Counted from the first letter of the stretch, positions 41,559-51,542 are shown. The stretch: 64,000 nt of DNA from Lachnospiraceae bacterium (GCA_009911175.1 QXWX01000024.1:18122-82121), one strand, 5' to 3'. Translations and numbers: made by a program. The notes: a model not told the origin generated them from the sequence alone.

Positions 41559-43560
41559 CAGGATTCCGTCTATGGGATGGCACCAGAAAAAAGCCCATGA
41601 GGAAGTGGAGCATATTTTTCAGGAACTCATGCCAAAGCATGGATTGGCTGTCCGGGAAGAGCAGCTCCGTTTGAGCCACGAAATGCTGGACGCGTTATGG
41701 GGGAACCAGATTGCATTGTGCGATGCGGGAGTGGGGATTGGAAAAACCTATGCGTATCTGGTGGCGTGCATTGTGAAAGAAAAATATGCAAAACAAGTGG
41801 GGAACATTCCAAGACCGGATCACTATCCGGCAGTAATCTCCACCTCCAGCATTGCCCTCCAGGAAGCAATCCTTCAAGAGTACATTCCCTTCTTATCCCG
41901 GCTCCTGCTGGGAGAAAAACTGATCCGCAAACCGCTGAAAGCTGTCGTCCGCAAAGGGAAAGAACATTTTGTATGCGACAGCCGCCTGAACCAGCGTATT
42001 GCTTCCATTCAGGATAAGAAGAAAAATGGGAACCAGAAAAAAGCCTTGTTCGCCCTGCGTACCTGTTATGATATGGATCAGGTACATGGGCTGAGCGGGT
42101 TTGACAGGAGGCTTGTCTGTGTTCCCAGATTCTGCCCGAAGAATTGCCCGGAGAAAGATACCTGCCGTTACCGGCGTTATATGAAGCAAGTAAAAAGTAT
42201 CGGGATCCATTTCCAGATCTGTAACCATAATTACCTGCTTGCGGACGCCTCCCATCGGACAAAAGGGTACCGTCCGCTTTTATCCGATTACCGGGCGTTA
42301 GTCATTGACGAAGCACATAAGCTCCCGGAGGCGGCGGTGCAGATGTGCGGGAAAACATTATGCAGTGACGATATTCTGGAAATCTGCTATCTGCTGGAAA
42401 AAGAGCATCAGGGAATCCGCGCCAGGCGCTTAAAAGCGGAGATGAAAAAAATGTTCCAGGTCATTGCGGAAAACCATTCCTTTGAAAATGGACAAAGGAT
42501 TGCGTTCCGGCAGACAGAGGAATGCGTTCTTATACTGAAAGAAAGCGCCGCGCTTTTATTTGAGATTGGCAGGCGGTGCAGGGGAAGTGTTTCCAAATGG
42601 ATCCGCAGCCGGCTGGAAGAAGCAGGGAAGGTTCTCTGCTATTTTTTAGTCCCCGGCAGGAAATATGTTTTATATCTAGAGCAGGACGCGGAACGGCTTC
42701 CAATTTTCTGCGCCGCCAGTCGGGAGGTTCCGTCTTATCTCCAGAAGATGTTATGGAATCGGGGGATTCCAGCAATCCTGACCAGCGGAACCTTGACCAG
42801 TGGAACGTCAAAGAACGGAAACGGATTTCTGCGGACACGGCAAATGCTGGGATTGGATGAAAAGGATCGGAAAAGGAAGTCCGGGATACAGGAATATGTG
42901 GCGGAATCGCCCTTTGAATACAGGAGAAACTGTCTCCTTTATCTGCCCCAGGATGGAAAACGGCTCCGGCATGGGAGCCGGGAAGAGGCGGTATGGGTTG
43001 CGAAGAGTATCCGGCAATTGGCAGGTTCTACCCATGGGCATACGCTGGTGCTGTTCACATCCTATTCTTTGATGGGGAGTGTTTACCAGATTCTGCGCAG
43101 TAGCCTGCCATTTCCCATGGTGGAAGTGTGGCGGCATACGCAGGAAGAGATCATGCGGTTTAAGACACTGGAGAACGCAGTTCTGTTCGCAGCCGGTTCC
43201 TGCTGGGAGGGAGTAGATTTTCCGGGGGATATGGTATCATCTTTGATCATTGTAAGGCTTCCGTTCGCTGTGCCTGATCCGGTGAGGGATGCGGAGAAAG
43301 AGCGGTATGGAAACCTGCGGGAATATATCGAAGCAGTTGCAATACCGGATATGCAGAAGAAACTCCGGCAGGGGTTCGGCAGGGCGATCCGGACGGAGAC
43401 GGATACCTGTGTGGTGACCATCCTGGACCAGCGGGCGGCAAGGGGCGGAAGATATTATGAGGACGTGCTGTCCGCATTGCCGCCCTGCCAGATGGCGGAG
43501 TCCCTTGAAGATGTGGAACATTTTATCCGCAGGAGGAAGAATGTGGATTATTATATGTGA
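41545..43560 (+). CDS. dinG: DinG/Rad3-type superfamily 2 helicase
   Basis: The 671-residue helicase has Walker A DAGVGIGKTYAYL (about residue 60), four cysteines for a 4Fe-4S cluster (CVPRFCPKNCPEKDTC, about 190-205), the DEAH box LVIDEAHKLPEA (about 253) and C-terminal motifs GSCWEGVDFPG and QGFGRAIRTETDTC. Enzymes of this type unwind DNA 5' to 3' and are coded by many elements, probably for replication or repair after transfer. ATG 41545 follows AAAGGAGCAGGG. Confidence 0.9.
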   Translation: MKGVDRIPSMGWHQKKAHEEVEHIFQELMPKHGLAVREEQLRLSHEMLDALWGNQIALCDAGVGIGKTYAYLVACIVKEKYAKQVGNIPRPDHYPAVISTSSIALQEAILQEYIPFLSRLLLGEKLIRKPLKAVVRKGKEHFVCDSRLNQRIASIQDKKKNGNQKKALFALRTCYDMDQVHGLSGFDRRLVCVPRFCPKNCPEKDTCRYRRYMKQVKSIGIHFQICNHNYLLADASHRTKGYRPLLSDYRALVIDEAHKLPEAAVQMCGKTLCSDDILEICYLLEKEHQGIRARRLKAEMKKMFQVIAENHSFENGQRIAFRQTEECVLILKESAALLFEIGRRCRGSVSKWIRSRLEEAGKVLCYFLVPGRKYVLYLEQDAERLPIFCAASREVPSYLQKMLWNRGIPAILTSGTLTSGTSKNGNGFLRTRQMLGLDEKDRKRKSGIQEYVAESPFEYRRNCLLYLPQDGKRLRHGSREEAVWVAKSIRQLAGSTHGHTLVLFTSYSLMGSVYQILRSSLPFPMVEVWRHTQEEIMRFKTLENAVLFAAGSCWEGVDFPGDMVSSLIIVRLPFAVPDPVRDAEKERYGNLREYIEAVAIPDMQKKLRQGFGRAIRTETDTCVVTILDQRAARGGRYYEDVLSALPPCQMAESLEDVEHFIRRRKNVDYYM

Positions 43561-43788
43561 ACGACAGCTTTCGGGAAAATGTTCGTAAGAGAAAATTTGG
43601 CGTAGCTGATTTTGCGGAAAACAGAGTTTTCGGCATTGTTGGTTCTGCCTAAAAATAGGACAGGCTGGAACAGAATGTTTGTTGGTATTTCAGGGACATT
43701 TTGCGCCGATTTGGTGGTTTTGGTAGATGGGTTTCTGTGCTGAAACTGTGTATACTGTATATAGCGTTAGAGGAAGGAGGGAAACAGC

Positions 43789-44904
43789 ATGGAACATTAT
43801 AAGGTGATCAGTGAAATGGATGGCACATTGCAGTGCTACTATATCTGCGAGACAGAGACACTGGAGATGGTTCTGGAACCCTCCCGGTATCTGATGCATA
43901 AAACAATGTCCAATAAATCGCCAAACACAGTCCGCCGGAATGCCTATTCGCTGGCGGCTTATCTGGAATATCTTAGGATCGAGAACAAGACGGCTGACCA
44001 GGTCACCGCAATGGAATATGAGGAACAGAGCAGCCATTTTGTCAACTTCCTGCATTGGCTGAAGGATGGAAATCATCGGGAAATAGAAGAGCATAAGATT
44101 CCGAACAATGGAACCTGCAACGCATATTTAAAGGATGTGTTCAGGTTCTATCTTTTTATGGAAATGCAGGGCAAGTATGAAAGCCTGAAAGTCCTTTATT
44201 ATGATTCTTTTACTACCCTCAACAGCGCAGGAGCCAAACGGAGGCTGCGGTACCGGGCATTCAAAGGCTATCTGAAGGAAGAGGAACGGAAAGTCCGGGC
44301 GGCAGAGCAGAATGAGATATTGACGTTACTGAAAGCCTGTACGAACTGCCGGGATCAATTATTGATCCTGCTGGCGGCGGAGACGGGCTACCGGATCGGG
44401 GAAATCCTTGGGATCGATTATACGAAAGATATTGATTTCAAAAACCATACCATACGGATTTATTTCCGGGATGACAATGAAAACGGAGCCAGGGCGAAGA
44501 ATGCAGAATACCGGAGGGCGAAGGTCAGCAAGGAAACCTTTGAGTTTTTGATGTATTATCTGGCGGAGTACCGGAAACTGCTCCAGAGCCAGCAGCTTCT
44601 GTTTATCAATATTGCTGGGGACGATGCCGGGAAAGCCTTGGATGTAGATGCGGTATACAGCATGTTCCGGAGGATGGAGCATAAGACCGGGATCAAGGTC
44701 ACGCCACATATGCTGCGGAGATATTTTGCAGTCATGAGGCGGAAGGCCGGGTGGAGGCTGGAAATGATCAGTGAGGCGCTTGGACATAAGCATTTAGAAA
44801 CCACGATAAAATATTTGAACATTGTAGATGACGAACTGCTGGAGGCCAGCGATGCGTATTATGCGAAGCATTCGGCACTCTACAATGTGCAGCAGTTATT
44901 GTAA
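43789..44904 (+). CDS. tnpA: Tyrosine recombinase, Tn554 TnpA-like
   Basis: This is the first of three consecutive recombinases; 371 residues, close to Tn554 TnpA. An N-terminal SAM-like core-binding domain (about 40-130) precedes the catalytic domain with Arg in TGYRIGEILGIDY (about 200), the His-x-x-Arg region in TPHMLRRYFAVMRRKAG (about 305), GHKHLETT and the nucleophilic Tyr in IKYLNIVDD (about 342). All catalytic residues are present. RBS: GGAAGGAGGG. It is 15 bases before the second recombinase. Confidence 0.92.
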   Translation: MEHYKVISEMDGTLQCYYICETETLEMVLEPSRYLMHKTMSNKSPNTVRRNAYSLAAYLEYLRIENKTADQVTAMEYEEQSSHFVNFLHWLKDGNHREIEEHKIPNNGTCNAYLKDVFRFYLFMEMQGKYESLKVLYYDSFTTLNSAGAKRRLRYRAFKGYLKEEERKVRAAEQNEILTLLKACTNCRDQLLILLAAETGYRIGEILGIDYTKDIDFKNHTIRIYFRDDNENGARAKNAEYRRAKVSKETFEFLMYYLAEYRKLLQSQQLLFINIAGDDAGKALDVDAVYSMFRRMEHKTGIKVTPHMLRRYFAVMRRKAGWRLEMISEALGHKHLETTIKYLNIVDDELLEASDAYYAKHSALYNVQQLL

Positions 44905-44919
44905 CAGGAGGTGGTGGAC

Positions 44920-46668
44920 ATGCCCGCCTATGCGTTTAGGGTGGCGGAACCCCAGGAAAACCGGGAAGAATTGGAGCGGCAGCTTACACAGGAGGTTCGG
45001 GAATGTACGGAAGTTAGGATTACAGAAAGGAACCATGTAAAAAGATTTTTGATGAAATATGGTGTGTGGCAGTTGTCGGAGATGGATTATACATTACGCG
45101 TCATGTTTGAAAAATATTTGAAAGAGAGTCAAATATCGGTGTCTGCTTTGTCTTGCCTGCATGCATTTGATCAGATGAAGATTCATGCTATGCGGGAGGA
45201 AATGCAGACCATAACAGGACGTAGAAAATATGAGTTGAAATATGAAAACCGTGTGTTGTATCTGCCCTATTATCCAAAGCTGGAGGTCGCGAATTTATTT
45301 GCTAAAGCCAGGGATAAAAGTAATCTGGTATGGGATTTTACAAAAAAGTATGAGAGAAATCTGAAACAGCAGATATTTCAATGCCTGAACCGTATAGTGA
45401 CGATAAATTCTACATGGGAAAGGAAAGAGAAACTGACAGCATTGCAGTACCTGTATGAATATTGCGGGCAAATGGGAATTGTTGATCTGGAATCGCTTAC
45501 CCTGAAGCAGGAGGCTGAATTTGTAGAATACCTGCCGCCGGGAATATCTGGTAAAAGGCTGAAAAGGTGGATTGTAATTATAGAATTATGTCGGAAAACC
45601 CTGTTTCTGCAAGCTGACCAGATACACTGGCACGCACAGGTATGGTATCTGGAACGATTTCATTTTTCGAGGGAAAGAGTAAACCCCAGCCAAATGGTGG
45701 AGAGAATATCATTTCTGGAAATCAATCAGGAAGATAACAAAACATATCTGAAAAAATATATGCGTTACGCTTTGGGGATTACGGATATGGCTCTAAGCAG
45801 TATACGGAACAGATTCCTTGAAATCCGGAACCTGCTTCAGACATTTGATGGGGAAGATAAAAGTATATGTGAGCTTCCGGACGAAGAGATACAGGCGTAT
45901 TTAGAAAAGCTCCGCAAAAAAGATGTTGCTGAAAAGACATTTAATAGCCAGCTATTTAACATCCGGCATTTTTTCAATTTCCTTTTGGTCAAAGGGTATA
46001 TCCAGAAAATCCCGTTTCAGTACGAACTGTACCAAAAGAAAGAAAATCCGGTACATCATGAACGGAGCGTCAAGGAGGAAGTTTGTGAGGAGATTCTTTC
46101 AAAATTATATCGTTTTCCAGAACCTCTCCGTCTGATGTTTTTACATTTATGGTGCGCGGGATTGCGCTGCAGTGAGGTATGTACGCTGGAAGGGGGTGCT
46201 TATGAATGGAAAAACGGTGACGCATGGATCAAGGTATACCAGATCAAAATGAAAACCTATAAACGGATTCCAATTCCGGAGATGTTGTACCGGCTAATGA
46301 AAGTATACATAGAAAAGTATCAGATCCAGCCGGAAGAATACCTCTTCAAAAACAAGAATGGCGGTGCTTACTGTTATGCAACTTTTCGGATCCAGATGCT
46401 GAGATTATGCCGGGAGAATCAGATAGCGGGAGGGGAGTACCTGTTTAAATCCCATGATTACCGGCATGCTGTGGCAACGGAGTATTATGAAAGCGGCGTA
46501 TCCATACAGGCGGTGAGGGATTACCTTGGCCATGACTATGAGGATATGACACGGCAGTATATCGACTACATGCCGAGACGATTAGATGCTGCAAACGAAG
46601 AGTTTTTTGATCAGCAGGAGGAAAGCCTGGCATCAGGATTGATGAAGGGAGAACGGAATGGAGAATAG
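44920..46668 (+). CDS. tnpB: Tyrosine recombinase, Tn554 TnpB-like, second of three
   Basis: The 582-residue recombinase has a long N-terminal part (about 300 residues) as in Tn554 TnpB, then a catalytic domain: Arg in WCAGLRCSEVCTLEG (about 414), SHDYRHAVATEYYE (about 511), LGHDYEDMTRQ and Tyr in QYIDYMPRRLD. All residues needed are visible. ATG 44920 follows CAGGAGGTGG. Its 3' end overlaps the third recombinase by 11 bases, so the three are made together. Confidence 0.9.
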   Translation: MPAYAFRVAEPQENREELERQLTQEVRECTEVRITERNHVKRFLMKYGVWQLSEMDYTLRVMFEKYLKESQISVSALSCLHAFDQMKIHAMREEMQTITGRRKYELKYENRVLYLPYYPKLEVANLFAKARDKSNLVWDFTKKYERNLKQQIFQCLNRIVTINSTWERKEKLTALQYLYEYCGQMGIVDLESLTLKQEAEFVEYLPPGISGKRLKRWIVIIELCRKTLFLQADQIHWHAQVWYLERFHFSRERVNPSQMVERISFLEINQEDNKTYLKKYMRYALGITDMALSSIRNRFLEIRNLLQTFDGEDKSICELPDEEIQAYLEKLRKKDVAEKTFNSQLFNIRHFFNFLLVKGYIQKIPFQYELYQKKENPVHHERSVKEEVCEEILSKLYRFPEPLRLMFLHLWCAGLRCSEVCTLEGGAYEWKNGDAWIKVYQIKMKTYKRIPIPEMLYRLMKVYIEKYQIQPEEYLFKNKNGGAYCYATFRIQMLRLCRENQIAGGEYLFKSHDYRHAVATEYYESGVSIQAVRDYLGHDYEDMTRQYIDYMPRRLDAANEEFFDQQEESLASGLMKGERNGE

Positions 46669-48166
46669 GATTTTGATCAGTGAGATGGACTGCTATTTGA
46701 AAGCGTCGCAGGAACAGCAGAAAAAAGTGAATCCTCAATGGGATTTTGACTTGACAAAACTTCCGACAGAAGGGATGCGGAGCGAAATGCGGCAGTTTGT
46801 AGAAGAACGCGGAAAGACGATCGCATTGATGACAATGGTTTCGGAAAGGAACTTTTACGATCGGATATGCCGCTTTTTAAAAGAAAAAAATATCCGGGCA
46901 GACAGTTTCCAGGAAAAAACATTAGAGGAATGGATCAAAAAATTGAATGCATGGCTTATGCAGCAAGGACAGATCAGAACGATACAGGGTATGAGCGTGT
47001 ACGGGAAAGAAAAAAATACGCCATCAAATATCATTACCTATTTCCGAAAAATATATTATTTTACAAAAGGACAGGATACCCGGCACGAGACGGAAAAAGA
47101 TGTATGGGATTTAAGTAAGATTGATGTATCCTACAAACAAAATCCGGTCAAGAATTTTGAGACATTGAACTTTTCAGAAATCATCCAGCCAGCGATAAAA
47201 GAGGAAGTAAAGAAAGCGGTATTCCGGCATTTGCAATATGCGGCAATTGCCACAATCTCAAAGGAATTGACAGCAGTACGGAGGTTATCTAAGTACCTTG
47301 ATATACATTACCCAAAGGTGAAGTCCTGTAACGAGATCAGACGGGAGATTCTTGAAGAATATCTGATCTATTTGCAAACAGAGGATACCGGGGTCAATAA
47401 TTTTAGGAGTGACTTGACAAAACTAAGGGCAGTGCTCGAAACAGTCGGAAAAATATATGGGTACAGCCATTTGGAACAACTGTTTTTGAATACGGATATC
47501 CCGCATTCTACCCGGTCGGATTTAAAGTCATATTCAGATGAGGAACTGAAAAGATTTAACGCTGTATTTGTAAAAATGGAAGAGCAGATGTGCCGGCTGA
47601 TGGTCATCCACCAGATGCTCGGAACAAGGATATCCGACACCCTCACATTGCAGACAGACTGTCTGTATGAACAGGAGGGAAGACCGATGATACGCATCCA
47701 GCAGATGAAAACAAATACATTTGTTAAACCAATCAGTGCGGAATTGGAATTACTGATACAGAAAGCGATTCAGTACACGCGGAAGATGTATGGAGAAACA
47801 AAATTCATTTTTGTAAATGAAAGAGATCCGGAGCGGCCGATGCAGTACAATACAGTGCAGAACCGTGTGATGGCAATGATACAAAAAGAAAATCTTCGGG
47901 ATGACAAAGGGCAGATCTTTGGATTCGGTACTCATATGTTCCGCCACTGCTATGGAATCCGGCTGACAGAAATGCATTATGATGACTGGACGATCGCGAA
48001 GCTGCTGGGGCATCGGAGCATCAAGAATGTAAAGTATTACAGGCAGATGAGCCTGCAGATCGTAGCGGATGAGACAAGAGAAGTCCGGGAGCGGAAAAGC
48101 AGGCTGATAGAAAAATATTTAGATGGATGGGGTGAAGAATATGAACAAGTACGACAACATGATTGA
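46658..48166 (+). CDS. Tyrosine recombinase, third of three
   Basis: The 502-residue recombinase is again complete: Arg in QMLGTRISDTLTLQTD (about 322), THMFRHCYGIRLTEMH (about 425), LGHRSIKNVKYY with the Tyr. It is TnpB-like in size and layout but distinct from its neighbour. A third recombinase is extra compared with classical Tn554 (TnpA, TnpB, TnpC). It overlaps both neighbours, which implies coordinated synthesis and probably a shared synaptic complex. Confidence 0.9.
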   Translation: MENRILISEMDCYLKASQEQQKKVNPQWDFDLTKLPTEGMRSEMRQFVEERGKTIALMTMVSERNFYDRICRFLKEKNIRADSFQEKTLEEWIKKLNAWLMQQGQIRTIQGMSVYGKEKNTPSNIITYFRKIYYFTKGQDTRHETEKDVWDLSKIDVSYKQNPVKNFETLNFSEIIQPAIKEEVKKAVFRHLQYAAIATISKELTAVRRLSKYLDIHYPKVKSCNEIRREILEEYLIYLQTEDTGVNNFRSDLTKLRAVLETVGKIYGYSHLEQLFLNTDIPHSTRSDLKSYSDEELKRFNAVFVKMEEQMCRLMVIHQMLGTRISDTLTLQTDCLYEQEGRPMIRIQQMKTNTFVKPISAELELLIQKAIQYTRKMYGETKFIFVNERDPERPMQYNTVQNRVMAMIQKENLRDDKGQIFGFGTHMFRHCYGIRLTEMHYDDWTIAKLLGHRSIKNVKYYRQMSLQIVADETREVRERKSRLIEKYLDGWGEEYEQVRQHD

Positions 48167-48521
48167 ATGGAACCGGAAAGCCAGTGAAGAGAAGATATCG
48201 AAAGCCAAAAGTGCCATCCGGGAAATGATTGAGGATGAAGAAAAGGTCACCATTCCGAAGCTGATGAAGAAAACAGGATTATCGAGAGGATTCTTCTATA
48301 AAAATCCAACGGTGCGCAAAGAGATGGATCGGGCACTTGATCTCCAGGCAGGGATGGTGGACAGCAAAAGAAAGGTTCTTGATCTTGCGATGGAGAACCG
48401 GATCGAGTTATTGGAAAAGACGATAAGGGAACTGAAAAAAGAAAATAAGGAATTGAAACAGAAGAATGAAAAGCAGCAGAAGTTATTGAATAAGAAGAAT
48501 CTGAGCATCTTGAAGTCATGA
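48141..48521 (+). CDS. tnpC: TnpC-like transposition protein (DUF6262)
   Basis: The 126-residue protein corresponds in size and position to TnpC of Tn554 (about 125 residues). The N-terminal half has a helix-turn-helix-like segment (VTIPKLMKKTGLSRGFFYKN), the C-terminal half a coiled coil (IELLEKTIRELKKENKELKQ). TnpC influences orientation and frequency of Tn554 transposition without being a recombinase. ATG 48141 is preferred; the upstream in-frame ATG 48123 is deeper in the preceding gene. Confidence 0.82.
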   Translation: MNKYDNMIEWNRKASEEKISKAKSAIREMIEDEEKVTIPKLMKKTGLSRGFFYKNPTVRKEMDRALDLQAGMVDSKRKVLDLAMENRIELLEKTIRELKKENKELKQKNEKQQKLLNKKNLSILKS

Positions 48522-48719
48522 GATTAAAGCAGAAAATAATATAGGAGCCAAGAGGCATGCGGTGGCATGCCTGTGGTTCTGTTGAGGATAGAGTTTGTGA
48601 GGTGGGAGCTTTCGGAGGGGAGGCACCCGCTTTTTGGATGGTTTTCGAGGACTTGAGGAAAAGTGACGCATTACACAAATGTGTATGCCGCTAAAGACAG
48701 TGTTTTCAAGGCATGAGGG

Positions 48720-48735
48720 GGATGGGGTACAGATT
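48720..48735. other. Probable right junction of the conjugative element
   Basis: Upstream of about 48730 the DNA belongs to the integration module; downstream it reads as an ABC ATPase from the codons DEPTGNLDSRT onward. The exact crossover cannot be fixed without the left end, which lies outside the window, but it falls in or just before GATTACCGACGAGCC. Confidence 0.55.
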
Positions 48736-48918
48736 ACCGACGAGCCGACTGGAAATCTGGATAGCCGCACAAGTCAGGAGGTGATCGGCCTGCTCCAGAC
48801 CACCAGCAAAAATTTTCACCAGACCATTGTCATGATCACCCACAACGATGAGATCGCCCAGTCGGCAGACCGCACGATCCGCATCGAAGACGGGAAGATC
48901 GCGGAAAGCAGGTGGTAG
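48733..48918 (+). pseudogene. C-terminal remnant of an ABC-transporter ATPase
   Basis: The reading frame holds the Walker B and later parts of an ATPase: DEPTGNLDSRTSQEVIGLL, the switch His region IVMITHNDEIAQSAD and a normal end GKIAESRW. Walker A, Q-loop and signature motif are missing, because the sequence before it is mobile-element DNA. The fragment is directly followed by the permease gene, its natural partner. An in-frame ATG at 48679 could still give an 79-residue non-functional peptide. Confidence 0.85.
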
Positions 48919-48920
48919 CG

Positions 48921-51353
48921 ATGGGACCGAACAAAAACAATAACCGCCGGCTGCTTTTCCGGCTTGCCAAAAATAACCTGCTTTCCAAGAAGCTGTCCGC
49001 CTTCTTTTCCGCGCTGTCGATCCTGCTGGCGGTCCTGCTGGTCTCCACCCTTTCCCTTTACCTCATGGGCTATCATTTTGCGGAGCAGCAGATCCTTGAA
49101 AAAATGCAGCATGTCATTTATATGGATGTGACCGCCGAACAGGTGGAGGAATTGGGAAATGATGAGCGGGCCCAGCTTTCGATCCCTTACAAATTCAGTG
49201 AAACGGATTTTCAGGCAGGAGACGCCAAATATCATTATACCTTCTTCGGAAGCCATGACGCGGCCATAGAAACCTATCAGCTTGCAGAAGGCGCGGCGCC
49301 CGAGAAGTATAACGAGATCGTGGTGGACAGGGCCTTTGTAGAAGCATTGGATAAAGCAGCGGATCCGGACTCCGCGGCGGCTTTGGAAAACGGGGGCAGG
49401 ATCGGTTCCTCTGTCACTCTGGACACGGGAAATGGTATGGAGGAATTTGTCATCACCGGACTGACGGAGAAAGCATTTCCGTCTTCCTCATACAGCGTCT
49501 ATGTCTCCCGGGAATTTGCGGAGAAGAGCGATCTGATGAAGCAGATCCCCTATGAAGCCCTTGTGCGTCTCCGGGATACGGACGGCATGCCTTATACCGA
49601 ATTTACCACGCTGATCTACCAGCTTGCCGCCGATCATGGGATCAGCCGTCCGGACGTCAACCCCAATGGGAAATTCGGCGAATCGCTCCAGAAAGGGAAC
49701 TCCGGATTATATGTCGTTTTCTTTGTCGCTGTCCTGCTCTTTTTTGCAGGCGGCCTTGTGATCTACAGTATTTTTTATTTTTCCGTAATGTCCCGGGTGC
49801 GGCAGATCGGACAGTTCCAGACCATCGGGATGACTCCGGTGCAGGTCCGGAAGATGATACGCCGGGAGGGCTGGCTGCTCAGCGCGGTCTCCATTCCCAC
49901 GGGGCTGCTGCTTGGCGGGATCATCGCGTATATCCTGCTGCCGTCCGGATGGAATTGGAAAAATTATGGGATCATCTGTCTCCTTGCGGCAGCTGCGGCG
50001 AGCTTCATTGTACAGTTTTCCATCCGCAGGCCCGCCTCCTTTGCGGCAAAGATTACCCCGGTGGACGCGGCAAAGAGTACAGGGAATGATGAAGCGGGCG
50101 GGCATTTTTCTCTCTCCCGCCGCAGGCCCTTGTCCCCATACACACTGGCCAGACTGGAAAACCGGAGCAGCCGGAAGAAATGGTGGCTTACGACAGCGTC
50201 CCTTGCCTTGGGCGGCCTCCTGTTTATGGCTGCCTCCACCTGGAATGCCTCCTGGGACAAGGAAGCATTTTCCAGGCAGGATTTTTTCCGAAACGGGGAA
50301 TACGTTCTCTCTTATCTGTACAGCCACACGTCGCCGAAAACTTACGGGATCACAGACATGCAGCTGATCGGCCATCTGAGCGAGGAGCTGGAGCAGCGCA
50401 TCCGGCAGATTCCCCATGTGAAGGATGTACAGACGGCACGCGCCGCGACAGGCGTGATCGAACGCAATGGGAGCACATTTACTCAGCCCTTCTATCCCCT
50501 TACGGAAAATGATACCGAATATTTTCAGTTGGACGCCGAGGGGAACAATACCTATGAATATCTGGCGGAGCACGATGCCATCCTGATCACCAGGCCGGAA
50601 CTTTACGAGCAGCTCACCGGAGCCTCGTTTGTACCCGGAGAAATGCTGACCGTCCGGTATTTTGACGGAGAGGAGCATCAGATTGAACTGGAGGTTGCGG
50701 CCGTCGCATCGGAATCCGTTGCAGATCCGGCTTCCGGCGGCGAGGATGAGTTCTGCATGACAGACGTAACTATGAAAAAATTGTGGAAAAATATGAATAC
50801 CGCGTATCACTTCACCATTTCCGCGGAGGATTACGAAAAGAACGGGCTGCAGATAGAAGAGGATCTGAGAGAACTGATCAGCGGATATGACGACCTCAGC
50901 CTCTCTACACTGCGGGAACAGATGCAGGAGGATTCCGTTTCGATCCGGGCAAATCAGACCCAGATCTATGGACTTTCCCTGTTCATCATTTTGTTCAGCC
51001 TTTTCAATCTGGTCAATACGCTGATCGGCAGCTTCGCCTCCCGGAAAAAGGAGCTGTCCATGCTGGAATCCGTGGGGATGGAGCAAAAGCAGCTGCGCGG
51101 GATGCTTCTGTGGGAGAGTCTGCTTCTTGCGCTGCCGAATCTGGTCATCACGCTCACGGCAGGGTCTCTGGCCGGATTTGGATTGATACGGTATATGAGC
51201 CGGACCGCCCCTTATCTGCATTACCGGTTTCCGTTCGCGGCGGTGGGATTGTATATCGCGGCCATGGTCCTTCTTCCCATGGCGGTGTCCTACGGCTGCC
51301 TGAAGGAGCAGGACAGGACGTCTCTGGTGGAAAGGATCAAGTATCAGGATTGA
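48921..51353 (+). CDS. FtsX-type ABC permease, now without its ATPase
   Basis: The 810-residue permease has the FtsX/MacB-like double layout: a helix near residue 35, a large outer domain, three helices (about 265-375), a linker, a fourth near 435, a second outer domain and three C-terminal helices (from about 690), with the SRVRQIGQFQTIGMTPVQVRK and SRKKELSMLESVGMEQKQL coupling segments. Such permeases handle antimicrobial peptides or lipoproteins. The upstream ATPase is truncated by the element, so the transporter is probably inactive unless another ATPase serves it. ATG 48921 follows AGGTGG. Confidence 0.85.
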   Translation: MGPNKNNNRRLLFRLAKNNLLSKKLSAFFSALSILLAVLLVSTLSLYLMGYHFAEQQILEKMQHVIYMDVTAEQVEELGNDERAQLSIPYKFSETDFQAGDAKYHYTFFGSHDAAIETYQLAEGAAPEKYNEIVVDRAFVEALDKAADPDSAAALENGGRIGSSVTLDTGNGMEEFVITGLTEKAFPSSSYSVYVSREFAEKSDLMKQIPYEALVRLRDTDGMPYTEFTTLIYQLAADHGISRPDVNPNGKFGESLQKGNSGLYVVFFVAVLLFFAGGLVIYSIFYFSVMSRVRQIGQFQTIGMTPVQVRKMIRREGWLLSAVSIPTGLLLGGIIAYILLPSGWNWKNYGIICLLAAAAASFIVQFSIRRPASFAAKITPVDAAKSTGNDEAGGHFSLSRRRPLSPYTLARLENRSSRKKWWLTTASLALGGLLFMAASTWNASWDKEAFSRQDFFRNGEYVLSYLYSHTSPKTYGITDMQLIGHLSEELEQRIRQIPHVKDVQTARAATGVIERNGSTFTQPFYPLTENDTEYFQLDAEGNNTYEYLAEHDAILITRPELYEQLTGASFVPGEMLTVRYFDGEEHQIELEVAAVASESVADPASGGEDEFCMTDVTMKKLWKNMNTAYHFTISAEDYEKNGLQIEEDLRELISGYDDLSLSTLREQMQEDSVSIRANQTQIYGLSLFIILFSLFNLVNTLIGSFASRKKELSMLESVGMEQKQLRGMLLWESLLLALPNLVITLTAGSLAGFGLIRYMSRTAPYLHYRFPFAAVGLYIAAMVLLPMAVSYGCLKEQDRTSLVERIKYQD

Positions 51354-51401
51354 TAGGGGCTATCGGTTAATACTGATTTTTAACCCCTGACAAGCAGGGA
51401 T

Positions 51402-51459
51402 GAGACGATTCCGCAGAATTCAGATTTTTTTAAGCTGGAATTCATTGCGGGATCGTCTC
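51402..51459. terminator. Imperfect inverted repeat between convergent genes
   Basis: GAGACGATTCCGCAGAATTC and GAATTCATTGCGGGATCGTCTC can pair with few mismatches around a T-rich loop. It lies between the permease (plus) and ribokinase (minus) genes and could terminate in either direction, although T-tracts outside the stem are poor. Confidence 0.45.
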
Positions 51460-51542
51460 CTTCTGCATCATGGTCTAAACCCATTTTTCAACGGCTGCCC
51501 CCGCACGGCTGGCAGCGCCTCCCTGGACAGCAAGGCCTTTTG

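Noticed and set aside
43700..43788. Promoter with TATACT before the first recombinase
   Set aside because: A -10-like TATACT is present at 43750, but no -35 box at a fitting distance was found.
49707..51221. 504-codon open frame on the minus strand
   Set aside because: It is antisense to the FtsX-type permease, which has clear domains; composition is that of a shadow frame.
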